Source of the DNA: Fervidobacterium sp. UBA5837
GTDB taxonomy: Bacteria > Thermotogota > Thermotogae > Thermotogales > Fervidobacteriaceae
Length of the DNA stretch: 64,000 nucleotides
NCBI GenBank assembly: GCA_002432805.1
Contig: DJGV01000010.1
Coordinates: 127,571-191,570 of the forward strand
Direction: 5' to 3'
Below the pieces are notes generated by a model. That model made no database searches. It saw only the letters and a program-made list of their open reading frames with translations, and was not told the DNA's origin. Shown piece after piece: positions 34,500 to 42,927 of the stretch. The position numbers were made by a program, and so were the translations under genes. Each line of letters starts with the position of its first letter. Within the stretch, counting starts at the first letter, position 1.

Positions 34500-35213
34500 T
34501 CATTTCAACAAAAAGACAGCTCTTACCGTTACCATTACCTCTTTCTCTATGGTTGCGGTGTCATAGCTTCCGTAGTCACTCACTTCTGTTGAGTTTGGAG
34601 CAAGCACTTGCACGACACCCATGCTCGCGGATTTTAGACTGCCTACTTTCTTCCCTGAACTTTGAGCGATCTTCTCTGCCCTTGCCTTGGCATCGTTCAT
34701 GGCCTCTGTGAGCAGACTTACTCTTAAATCTGGCAATTTAGAGTAGTAGTATTCCAAAGACTGAGTAGAGAAATTAACACCCTCATCGAGCAATTCTTGG
34801 AAATTCTTGGCTAAAGTGGTAATCTTTTCAAGATCCTCCGACTGCATCTCCACAGTCTGCCTTAAAATAGTCTCTTTTAAATCTTGCTGATTGCTATAAA
34901 TCCAAGGTCGTTCTACAGAAACAGGTGAAATTACGAGTGTTTTCGTATCGATTCCATTCTTTTTGTAAAATTCCAAGATGAGATTCAAGTCGTTGCTCAT
35001 CCTTCTATAACCATCTTTGAGATTCTCCTCGGGAATAGTTGTACTAAATGCCGCAGTCCATCTAACAATATCGGAAGTTACCCTCATTCTTGCCGAACCT
35101 ACGACGCTAAGCGTATTATCCATAGCCTTCACTCTATAAAAAGTCTCAGATACAATAAGTGTACCCGCGATGAAACATAAACCTATGATTATTGCCCAAA
35201 GAGTGTTTTTCAC
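34500..35213 (-). CDS. SIMPL-domain (DUF541) exported protein
   Basis: 237 residues starting at GTG with AAAAGGAGGA upstream. An N-terminal helix (NTLWAIIIGLCFIAGTLIV) acts as signal or anchor. The rest is one SIMPL domain: NTLSVVGSARMRVTSDIVRWTAAF, MSNDLNLILEFYKKNGIDTKTL, ILRQTVEMQSEDLEKITTLAKNFQELLDEGVNF and LLTEAMNDAKARAEKIAQSSGKKVGSLKSASM. SIMPL proteins are periplasmic or surface proteins of poorly known role, linked to stress and envelope functions. A conserved promoter-like module lies about 320 bases upstream, with a terminator hairpin in between. Confidence 0.85.
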   Translation of the reverse strand: MKNTLWAIIIGLCFIAGTLIVSETFYRVKAMDNTLSVVGSARMRVTSDIVRWTAAFSTTIPEENLKDGYRRMSNDLNLILEFYKKNGIDTKTLVISPVSVERPWIYSNQQDLKETILRQTVEMQSEDLEKITTLAKNFQELLDEGVNFSTQSLEYYYSKLPDLRVSLLTEAMNDAKARAEKIAQSSGKKVGSLKSASMGVVQVLAPNSTEVSDYGSYDTATIEKEVMVTVRAVFLLK

Positions 35214-35426
35214 AGTACCATCCTCCTTTTAAATCAAAATCAACTTTGGAAAACTGTGCTTGACTCGATGAAAAAAATCACTAACCTACATGAATTTTAA
35301 CTCCTTTTTCGTTATTTTACAAACTTGACTTTGGGTAAGATAGACCGATAGCTAGGTATGTTTACGAAGAAATGTTCAGATTTGGGCATATTGCGAGTTA
35401 TTGTGATACATGGCCTATCATAGAGA

Positions 35427-35524
35427 TAAAATCGATGCGTACCGTTTTAGCAGTACGCATCGATCATATTCATCAGTTCCACACACCTGGGGGGGTAGGG
35501 TATGAAGTTTTTTGTTTCAAACTA
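35427..35524 (-). ncRNA. Candidate small RNA with C-rich stretch
   Basis: Proposed from three features in a row on the minus strand: the promoter-like module at 35530-35592, about 60 bases holding CCCTACCCCCCC (35489-35500), and a perfect 12-bp hairpin followed by TTTT (35428-35464). The transcript would be about 95-100 nt. The C-rich segment could pair with GGAGG or GGGGG ribosome sites, as known C-rich bacterial sRNAs do. Only an 8-codon frame exists inside. No homologue is known to me. Confidence 0.35.
35431..35464 (-). terminator. Terminator hairpin downstream of GH3
   Basis: Perfect stem ATCGATGCGTAC / GTACGCATCGAT with a 10-base loop and, on the minus strand, a TTTTA tail. It can end both the beta-glucan locus transcript and the candidate small RNA. 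Confidence 0.78.
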
Positions 35525-35529
35525 CAAAT

Positions 35530-35592
35530 ATATCTTACTCAGTAATGCTTAATGTGTACTTAGAATATACTTAGAGTCTGCTGAGAGTTTTT
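35530..35592 (-). promoter_or_regulatory. 11-bp-phased TAAG-box promoter module, copy A
   Basis: Plus-strand CTTA motifs start at 35534, 35548, 35559 and 35570, with CTGA at 35581, so the spacings are 14, 11, 11, 11. On the minus strand this is a row of TAAG boxes leading to TAAGATAT, a possible -10 without a good -35. 52 of 63 bases equal copy B (55262-55324). The arrangement suits a dimeric OmpR-type response regulator. It begins 7 bases past the GH3 gene. Confidence 0.65.
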
Positions 35593-35598
35593 GTTATA

Positions 35599-37878
35599 CT
35601 ATTCTATTCCCTCATTCAATGTTTTTAATATACTTTCCAACATCTCTTCTGTCATGTATCCACCACCGAAGTTGACTGCCGCTCTGATCGGTTGATATCT
35701 TAACCAACCTTGGAATATATCTTTCAGTGCCTTTTCATCATTTTCCGATAGTTTGCCTGCTTGTTGCATTTTTTCAATGAGGTCCATTACTATTTGGTAT
35801 CCTTTTGGATCATCCACTATATCGCCTATGTATGAGTTTCTGTGGAATCTTTTCTTTAGTTGGACTGTAGAGTTCACTATTACTTTCTCTCTAAAAACTA
35901 TATCACGAGAGGATCTACCAACAAGTATCTCAAACTCGCCACTCTCCACGTGCCAGTCTTTCAGTTCCGTGTTGTAATATGCAAAAGCACGTTTATCTAA
36001 TATAAAGTTCACTGTCTTCTCTTCGCCAGGTTCTAGTTCGACCTTTTCAAATCCCTTTAGTTCCTTTTCCGGCCTGTTGACTGTACTTTCAGAGTCTCTC
36101 ACGTAGAGTTGGACTATTTCTTTTCCTTTGACATTTCCTGTGTTCTTTACTTTTACTCTCACTTCAACTGTTTCATCGTCGTTCATTTCTCTTCTGCTAA
36201 TCCACATGTTGCTGTATTCAAACGTTGTGTAGCTCAGACCATGACCAAATGGAAAGAGTGGTTCCATCTGTTTTTTGTCGTAGTATCTGTATCCAACGAA
36301 TATACCTTCTCTGTACTCTACTCTGTCACCCTCGCCTGGGAAGTTGAGGTATGATGGGTTATCACTTAGTTTTTTCGGGAATGTTTCTGCCAACTTTCCC
36401 GATGGATTGACGATACCAAAGAGTATGTCTGCAACCGCTCCACCTGATGCTTGACCACCAAGGTAGCTCTCCAAAATGCCTTTCACCGAATTGACCCAAG
36501 GCATCTCAACAGGTGAACCGTTGCTCAATACAACGACTACGTTCGGTTGTACTTTTACAATTTCTTGTATCAGTAAATTGTGGGCCTCTGGTAGTGACAT
36601 GTGTTTCCTGTCGTACCCTTCGGATTCGTAATGTTCTGGAAGTCCTGCAAATACAATGGCAACATTTGAATTCTTAGCTATTTCAACAGCCTTTTGGATT
36701 AAGGATTGGTCAATCTCCTCGCTGTCCATTTTGTAACCGTCTTCGTACAATACTTCTGCATTGCCTTGCACTATTTTCTGAATCTCTTCAAATGCATTGT
36801 CAATTTTTGTTGGATTGACGTGCGAGCTGCCACCGCCTTGATATCTTGGTTGCTTTGAAAATGCACCTATTACTGCTATCTTCCCTTCTTTTCTCAACGG
36901 TAGTATCTTGTCATCGTTCTTCAATAGTACCATACTCTCGCTTGCTATTCTCCTTGCCAACTTGTGATGTGCGTCTTTATCGTACGTTGCGCCAGGTTTT
37001 CTGCTATCTATCACCTTAAAGACTATATTCAAGATTCGTTCAACTGTATCGTCGAGGATTTTCTCATCGAGCTTTCCAGATTTGACTGCTTCTACGATCA
37101 GTTTGTCTCTATTTCCAAAGCTCGTTGGCATTTCAACGTCAAGCCCTGCGATCAATCCTTTGACTCTATCGTTCACAGCACCCCAGTCTGAGACTACGAA
37201 TCCCTCAAATCCCCAATCGTCTTTGAGTACGTCTCTGAGCAGGTACTTGTTTTCGGATGCCAAATCACCGTTGACAGAATTGTACGAGCACATCACAGTC
37301 CACGGTTTACCATTTTTTACAGCGAATTCGAAGTTTGCCAAATATATCTCTCTTAATGTTCGTTCATCGATTATCTCATCAACCGTCATTCTTCTGTGTT
37401 CCTGATTGTTTGCAGCAAAGTGCTTAAGCGAGGTACCTACTCCCTCTTCTTGCACGCCTTTTATGTAAGCTGTAGCCATCTGCGTTGAGAGGTATGGGTC
37501 TTCCGATAGATATTCGAAGTTACGCCCACACAGCGGTGATCTTTTGATGTTTATTGCTGGGCCCAAGATTATATCGACACCGTTTGCTTGACACTCTTTT
37601 GCCAATGCCTTCCCCATCTCTTCAATCAACTTTCTATCCCAAGAACTGGCAGTTGTAACTGCAGTTGGGAAGCAAGTTGAAGGGATGCTTGGTCCCAATT
37701 GCTTTTCTTCCGGGGTCTCTGGTTCTTTTCTCAATCCGTGCGGCCCATCTGACATCCTAATAGAAGGTATACCGAGCCTTTCGATTGGTTTTGTACGCCA
37801 GTTGTCTAATCCCGAGCAAAGGCTTGCCTTTTCCTCCAGGGTCATCTGAGAAACCAGTTTCTTTACATCTCTTTCCAT
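35599..37878 (-). CDS. GH3 beta-glucosidase
   Basis: About 759 residues from ATG 37878, with AAGGAGG upstream; no signal peptide, so cytoplasmic. GH3 enzymes release glucose from the non-reducing ends of beta-gluco-oligosaccharides by a retaining mechanism. MSDGPHGLR, LKHFAANNQEHRR, and GFVVSDWGAV with nucleophile Asp231 are present; ESEGYDR in the second domain supplies the acid/base Glu. A fibronectin III-like domain follows (KNTGNVKGKEIVQLYV), then a C-terminal tail of about 70 residues that is longer than usual. Last gene of the locus: it would finish oligosaccharides cut by GH16 and GH30 and imported by the ABC proteins. Confidence 0.95.
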   Translation of the reverse strand: MERDVKKLVSQMTLEEKASLCSGLDNWRTKPIERLGIPSIRMSDGPHGLRKEPETPEEKQLGPSIPSTCFPTAVTTASSWDRKLIEEMGKALAKECQANGVDIILGPAINIKRSPLCGRNFEYLSEDPYLSTQMATAYIKGVQEEGVGTSLKHFAANNQEHRRMTVDEIIDERTLREIYLANFEFAVKNGKPWTVMCSYNSVNGDLASENKYLLRDVLKDDWGFEGFVVSDWGAVNDRVKGLIAGLDVEMPTSFGNRDKLIVEAVKSGKLDEKILDDTVERILNIVFKVIDSRKPGATYDKDAHHKLARRIASESMVLLKNDDKILPLRKEGKIAVIGAFSKQPRYQGGGSSHVNPTKIDNAFEEIQKIVQGNAEVLYEDGYKMDSEEIDQSLIQKAVEIAKNSNVAIVFAGLPEHYESEGYDRKHMSLPEAHNLLIQEIVKVQPNVVVVLSNGSPVEMPWVNSVKGILESYLGGQASGGAVADILFGIVNPSGKLAETFPKKLSDNPSYLNFPGEGDRVEYREGIFVGYRYYDKKQMEPLFPFGHGLSYTTFEYSNMWISRREMNDDETVEVRVKVKNTGNVKGKEIVQLYVRDSESTVNRPEKELKGFEKVELEPGEEKTVNFILDKRAFAYYNTELKDWHVESGEFEILVGRSSRDIVFREKVIVNSTVQLKKRFHRNSYIGDIVDDPKGYQIVMDLIEKMQQAGKLSENDEKALKDIFQGWLRYQPIRAAVNFGGGYMTEEMLESILKTLNEGIE

Positions 37879-37925
37879 GACACAACCTCCTTCTTCTGTA
37901 TGAGTGTACAATTAGTTGCTATTCA

Positions 37926-38813
37926 TCACTCTTTCGAGTAGATCCGTATGTAATCTACGTACATGGCCTGTGGGAACTTCGTTGTTTGGTCTGGATATCC
38001 GGGCCAATACCCGCCAACTGCTACGTTTAGTATGATGAAGAATGGTTTATCGAATACCCACTTTGCCATATAACGGTTTTCTATTGTTTCTCTGCTTACT
38101 TTGTGGTAGTTTACATCGTTCACATACCATCTTATCTCATTTTCGTCCCATTCTAATGCAAATGTGTAAAATGTTTGTGAAAAATCTTTCTGCGATTCGT
38201 CCAGTATTCTGTACGGTTTTGATATACCCTTTGCCCCGGAATATCCTGGTCCATGTACTGTGCCATATACCGTCTTTGTATCGTGTCCCAAGTATTCCAT
38301 GATATCTATCTCGCCACACGATGGCCAACCTACTTTGTCTATATCCTCACCAAGTAACCAAATAGCTGGCCACAGACCTTTCCCGACAGGTAATTTTGCA
38401 CGTACCTCTATTCTACCGTACTTGATGCTGACTTTGCCTTGTGTTATCATCCTCGTGGATGTGTAGTTGTAAGTACCATATTGATCTTTTATGTTCTCTT
38501 TTCGTGCCTCTATCACGAGCATACCATCCGAAATATACCAGTTTTTATCTGTGTAGTATTCAAGCTCACCATTTCCCCAACCTGGGTTTCCTTTTTTCTG
38601 TCCATTTCCAATTTCGAATGTCCAGAATTTTGCAATATTCTTATCATCGTTGAACTCTTCTGACCATACGAGCTTCATACTATCTAGCAATTTATCCTTC
38701 ACCTTCCCCTGTGAGTTTTGTGAATCAACTGTATTTGAATCACCGAATACGAAAATTCCTGATAGAATCAAGATAGCAAGCACAACCCAAGCAAATCTTT
38801 TGGTACGTTCCAT
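37926..38813 (-). CDS. GH16 endo-beta-1,3-glucanase (laminarinase), exported
   Basis: 295 residues: a signal peptide or anchor at 8-24, then one GH16 jelly-roll domain. LVWSEEFNDDKNIAKFWTFEIGNG, WGNGELEYYTD, the catalytic GEIDIMEYLGHD (Glu168 nucleophile, Asp170, Glu173 acid/base) and WDENEIRWYVND match bacterial laminarinases; the extra Met in E-x-D-x-M-E is that of the beta-1,3-glucanase branch. It cuts laminarin or curdlan-type glucans outside the membrane. AAGGAGG precedes the ATG. It lies between the second permease pair and GH3. Confidence 0.95.
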   Translation of the reverse strand: MERTKRFAWVVLAILILSGIFVFGDSNTVDSQNSQGKVKDKLLDSMKLVWSEEFNDDKNIAKFWTFEIGNGQKKGNPGWGNGELEYYTDKNWYISDGMLVIEARKENIKDQYGTYNYTSTRMITQGKVSIKYGRIEVRAKLPVGKGLWPAIWLLGEDIDKVGWPSCGEIDIMEYLGHDTKTVYGTVHGPGYSGAKGISKPYRILDESQKDFSQTFYTFALEWDENEIRWYVNDVNYHKVSRETIENRYMAKWVFDKPFFIILNVAVGGYWPGYPDQTTKFPQAMYVDYIRIYSKE

Positions 38814-38868
38814 ACCTCCCAGCCTCCTTCCATTCTGAAGTTACTGGATTATTGAGCAAATTCAAAAT

Positions 38869-39756
38869 CTATTCACCAGTTATACCGGCACGCTCGATAC
38901 CTTCAACAAATCTTCTTTGCAAAATGGTGTAGACTATAAGCAAAGGTATGATTGTTATGAGTGTTGCAGCCATGCGAATACCTTCGTTTATCCTGTTCTC
39001 AACACTAGCATCTCTTGTCGGAAACATAGCTGTGTACCTGTTTACGAAATCTCTGAGCATGACGGGCAGTGTTTTTATGTTATCACCGTTGAAGACAGCA
39101 GCCATGTAGGTCTCGTTCCAATACCACACGAATGAAAATAGGAACGTGACTACGATCATTGGAATTGACATGGGTAATATCACCTTGTAGAATATCTCGA
39201 ATCTATTTGCACCATCTATCTCAGCAGCTTCTTCAAATGCAATTGGGATCATACTGAAGAATCTATAGTACAACAAAATGAATATGGAACTCTTGACCCC
39301 TTGACCAAGTATTGCCGGTAGGAATGTCGACCAAGGCGTTCCAACAAGTTTTAACCTTGCAAAGAGTATATATTTTGGCACGTACGTCACCTGTACAGGT
39401 ATTATGAATGCCGCAATGACAAAGAAGAATATCAATCGCTTCAATGGAAATTCAAATCTAGCAAGTCCGTAGGCGACAAGTGCGGTAACTATTGTCTGGA
39501 AGATTGCTGGAATGATTGACATCTCTATACTATCCCATATCGAATTTGGCACGTCCAATACCTTCCAAGCAGTCTTGAAGTTGTCTGAATAGAGCTCAGT
39601 AGGTATCCAAGAAACGATCGGGTTTGCCAGGTCTCTCATACTCATGAAACTGATTGAAACCATGTATATCAGTGGATGGAGATATGCATAGGCTATGCCA
39701 AGTAAGATGATAAATATCACAATTTTTGTTATTAGGCCTTTTGTTTTCCTACTCAC
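38869..39756 (-). CDS. Sugar ABC transporter permease, MalG type (pair 2)
   Basis: 295 residues from GTG 39756, with GGGAGG seven bases upstream. Six helices; YLHPLIYMVSISFMS at helix 1, PVQVTYVPKYILFARL, and the EAA loop FEEAAEIDGANRFEIFYKVILP identify a family-1 carbohydrate permease. The second periplasmic loop (RDFVNRYTAMFPTRDASVENRINEG) is longer than in MalG. Partner of the MalF-type gene just upstream. No ATPase gene is nearby, so a shared sugar ATPase must be assumed. Confidence 0.94.
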   Translation of the reverse strand: MSRKTKGLITKIVIFIILLGIAYAYLHPLIYMVSISFMSMRDLANPIVSWIPTELYSDNFKTAWKVLDVPNSIWDSIEMSIIPAIFQTIVTALVAYGLARFEFPLKRLIFFFVIAAFIIPVQVTYVPKYILFARLKLVGTPWSTFLPAILGQGVKSSIFILLYYRFFSMIPIAFEEAAEIDGANRFEIFYKVILPMSIPMIVVTFLFSFVWYWNETYMAAVFNGDNIKTLPVMLRDFVNRYTAMFPTRDASVENRINEGIRMAATLITIIPLLIVYTILQRRFVEGIERAGITGE

Positions 39757-39781
39757 AAACTCGCCTCCCAATATCAAAATA

Positions 39782-40633
39782 TTACAGGGCACGCCTTCTA
39801 TCCCTGAGTAATAATAATGCTATCAATATGAAACCGAGCGTAGTCAAAAAATGTATCCAAGCCAAAGCAGATGAGTAAGCGTATGGCCTTTGGAAATTGA
39901 ACATGTTCGTTGCAATGCTTGTGTTTATGGGATTGTTTGGGAAAGAAGATAAATCCACTATTGTGTAAATTGAATTTACCAAGACAAATGGTTTTATGAG
40001 TGGCAATATTATCTTCCAGAATATAACCCAAGCATTCGCACCGTCTATCTGCGCGGCTTCGTATATATTCGTACTGATCCTCTGAAGTCCCGCCAAGAAG
40101 AACACGATCTGTACACCGGAGAACCATAGGATCGTAATTAAGTTATCGAAGATGTAGAGAAATGGAAAGTTTATGAATGATGGTAGTGTACTCAAGAACC
40201 TGTACACAAAGAAACTGTTTGGATCAACTATCGATAAAGCCCTATTAGTCAATAGTTCTGAAAGTACTGGTCCACTTATGATCACAACCGGTAAAAAATA
40301 TACGGCCCTGAAGAACGTCCTGCCAAAGAACGCTTGATTGAGCAGAATTGCTATTATGAGCGAGAATATGATGATCAGCGGCACGGAAAGACCGATGTCT
40401 ATCAAAGATTGTACGTACAGAGTTGGGAACTGAGTGTCCACTCTGAACGCATAGTTGTAGTGTTTGAACCCAACGAATGTGGTCTTTATTCCCTCAACAG
40501 AGAAGTTCACATCTTGGAAACTCAAGAATAGTGAGTAGAACAATGGATAGATCGTCAATAATATGAAACCAATGAGCCACGGCATCACAAAGATATAGCC
40601 AGTTATTGCTCTTCTCGTCTTTTTTTTCATCAT
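39782..40633 (-). CDS. Sugar ABC transporter permease, MalF type (pair 2)
   Basis: 284 residues from ATG 40633 (a second ATG follows at once; GGAAGTGA upstream). KKKTRRAITGYIFVMPWLIGFILLTIYPLFYSLFLSF is the MalF/UgpA N-terminus; the EAA loop reads IYEAAQIDGANAWVIFWKIILP. The loop between helices 4 and 5 (VDPNSFFVYRFLSTLPSFINFPFLYIF) is enlarged compared with short permeases. Starts two bases past the DUF5696 gene and is followed 25 bases later by its MalG-type partner. Confidence 0.93.
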   Translation of the reverse strand: MMKKKTRRAITGYIFVMPWLIGFILLTIYPLFYSLFLSFQDVNFSVEGIKTTFVGFKHYNYAFRVDTQFPTLYVQSLIDIGLSVPLIIIFSLIIAILLNQAFFGRTFFRAVYFLPVVIISGPVLSELLTNRALSIVDPNSFFVYRFLSTLPSFINFPFLYIFDNLITILWFSGVQIVFFLAGLQRISTNIYEAAQIDGANAWVIFWKIILPLIKPFVLVNSIYTIVDLSSFPNNPINTSIATNMFNFQRPYAYSSALAWIHFLTTLGFILIALLLLRDRRRAL

Positions 40634-40635
40634 TG

Positions 40636-42927
40636 TCACTTCCTTACCTCGACGATTTTCCAACTCAACGGTGCTATCTTGTTGTTCTCGAATTCTTTCT
40701 CACTTTCCGTGTAATTTACACACAAGTAATCTCCGTCTTCATACTTTACAACGACGAATCCTTCTTGCAATGTGCGCCTATCTACTATCTTTTGCCCCAA
40801 GAATCTGCTCAATGCAGAGTTAATTTCTTTGTATATATCTATTATCTCTTGTTTCCAGTCGTAGAACTGCGACGAATATATATCACTGATTCCAGTATCT
40901 TTCAACTCGAAATTGTTGAGCTCTGTCAAGGTGAAAGATGGATAAGCACCGTATTCTATGCACTTCAAGACATCTTCACGTGAGTAAAAGCTCAAGTTCA
41001 TCGGAGGGGCAAAGTACGGTACACTCCCTTTAAGTATTATCTGCAAAAATGGTACTGTGTCAGTTAAGAATAGATATTGACCGTTGTTTACTGGGATATC
41101 GTAGATTGCATCTGCATATTGCCAGGCGTAATCGTGAGGTGCTTTCATGGCAACGAAATTCAGACTAGTCTGCAATTTCTGTAACGTCTTCATCGATTGA
41201 TTCTTTATGTAATCTCTTGGATAGCTATTATCGTACCTGTTATCGCTGTACAATGTTGATGCAAAATCCGCAAGTGCCACATTTTCGATCGAATTGTTCT
41301 TGTAGAACTCTATCTTCTGCGTCAACTTTTCTATTGCCAAGTAGGAGTTGAAATAGTAAGTCTTGTTGAACAATATTGTCTTATCGTCCCTCTCTTCCAA
41401 AATGGGTGCTTGCGATAGGTTTATACCAACCTCGTACGCCCGAAGGTTCAGTTGCCTTTCTGTAACCTTCTTGAATGCATCGACAAAGTACAACTTAATG
41501 TTTTCTGCTCTTGAAAATTCAAAGAGTTTCTCTCTCTGCTCAGCATTGAAAACCTTGTCTTCAAACCCATACTCTGAGACCTTGTAGCCACTCTTTCCAC
41601 CCTTTTGCCAACCGTCTATGAAGAGTAGTATGTTATTTACTCCAGCACTTTTCAGTTGTTTTACATAATCGATAATTGCATCGACCGTTGTCACGTTCTT
41701 CACATTGTATGATAAGATACCACTTTCGACGTCAGAGAGGATAAAATAAAGCATTACTGGTACATCTTTATCTCCTACAATAGTAGTCTCGTTCTTACCC
41801 TTTGTGTAATTTCCCTTAAGGTAATTTGCAAATCCGATGTATGAAGCATCATTACCGTTGAAAAATGTGTATTCTACCCTTGCATTGAATACATTCTTGT
41901 CTTTTTGAGGTACTTGGATACCTGCGCCACTTCTACTTGTCCGTTGTGTATATTTCTGCCTGTATATGAACTTTATGGTACCCCATGTGTATTTCGATAT
42001 GATTCCGCTTGGATATGCCACAACACTTGAGAATTCTGCACCATTTTTTGCGGTAATCAAAAATCCATTGGCATTTTCTGCATGGACGATGCCAAGTGCA
42101 GAAATCAATATTTGTGGCGGTTCAACTGCGAAATCGTTCGGTCTCTTCGCTTTTAGATCGTTTACTTCGAACATATCATCGATGCCACCGTCTTTGCCAT
42201 ATACCTTTCTTTCGTACGGTGCAAGGTAGTGTGCAGCATTTGAAAATCTCATGAGTGCACCGTTACCATCTGGAATGAATACGTACCCATCGACTTCTTT
42301 TTCTCTCACGGCACCGAGAAATGGCATGAACATAACGGTTGCAAGCGAGTATTCCGAACCTTCGACTATGGCATTAGGAAGCAGTTCAAACGTTAATTGA
42401 GTCCCAGTGAGCGACATCTTGAATGTGAGCGTAATGCCTACTGACTGGAATGCTACCTTGTACGTTATACTGTTTCCATTTTTCTTGTATTCTTTCAGTA
42501 CATCGGTAGCACCACTACCAACTGCCTTCAATATGCCGCCTTTGTCAAAGACCTCTATAGCTACTATTGAGCTTGCTATACCACTCCATGTCTGATTGAA
42601 CTCATTTGTCTTACTCGTATCTACCGTGCCCCAAACATAACCTGTTTTCTTATTTACTATGCGAATTGATAGGTCACTATCTCTTTGCCAGATTTCAAGG
42701 TATTCATTTTCCAAAATCTTAGTATGTCCCATGACATCTCTTATCTGCTTGATTGTAGCACTCGGCAATATGTCAGGTCTACTGAATCTATTTGATGTGT
42801 AGTGCTGAGAAAACGCAGCAGACGGCAAAAAGACAATTGATGCAAATATCATGAATAATATGGATGATACAATGGAGTTATCGCGCACATTTTTTAGATT
42901 AACAGAAAGATTAGCCAAATCTAACAC
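40636..42927 (-). CDS. DUF5696-family exported protein
   Basis: 763 residues; GTG start with AGGAGG nine bases before. A signal peptide or anchor lies at about 18-40 (SSILFMIFASIVFLPSAAFS). Residues about 60-330 are beta-rich (IWQRDSDLSIRIVNKKTGYVWG, VFIPDGNGALMRFSN), and about 390-680 look like a TIM barrel (SAGVNNILLFIDGWQKGGKSGYKVSEYGFEDK, YFVDAFKKVTERQLNLRAYE), as in glycoside-hydrolase-like DUF5696 proteins found beside sugar ABC genes in Firmicutes and Thermotogales. Function unknown; a surface glucan-handling or non-canonical hydrolase role is an inference. Its start overlaps the NHL-YIP1 gene by 17 bases. Confidence 0.75.
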   Translation of the reverse strand: MLDLANLSVNLKNVRDNSIVSSILFMIFASIVFLPSAAFSQHYTSNRFSRPDILPSATIKQIRDVMGHTKILENEYLEIWQRDSDLSIRIVNKKTGYVWGTVDTSKTNEFNQTWSGIASSIVAIEVFDKGGILKAVGSGATDVLKEYKKNGNSITYKVAFQSVGITLTFKMSLTGTQLTFELLPNAIVEGSEYSLATVMFMPFLGAVREKEVDGYVFIPDGNGALMRFSNAAHYLAPYERKVYGKDGGIDDMFEVNDLKAKRPNDFAVEPPQILISALGIVHAENANGFLITAKNGAEFSSVVAYPSGIISKYTWGTIKFIYRQKYTQRTSRSGAGIQVPQKDKNVFNARVEYTFFNGNDASYIGFANYLKGNYTKGKNETTIVGDKDVPVMLYFILSDVESGILSYNVKNVTTVDAIIDYVKQLKSAGVNNILLFIDGWQKGGKSGYKVSEYGFEDKVFNAEQREKLFEFSRAENIKLYFVDAFKKVTERQLNLRAYEVGINLSQAPILEERDDKTILFNKTYYFNSYLAIEKLTQKIEFYKNNSIENVALADFASTLYSDNRYDNSYPRDYIKNQSMKTLQKLQTSLNFVAMKAPHDYAWQYADAIYDIPVNNGQYLFLTDTVPFLQIILKGSVPYFAPPMNLSFYSREDVLKCIEYGAYPSFTLTELNNFELKDTGISDIYSSQFYDWKQEIIDIYKEINSALSRFLGQKIVDRRTLQEGFVVVKYEDGDYLCVNYTESEKEFENNKIAPLSWKIVEVRK

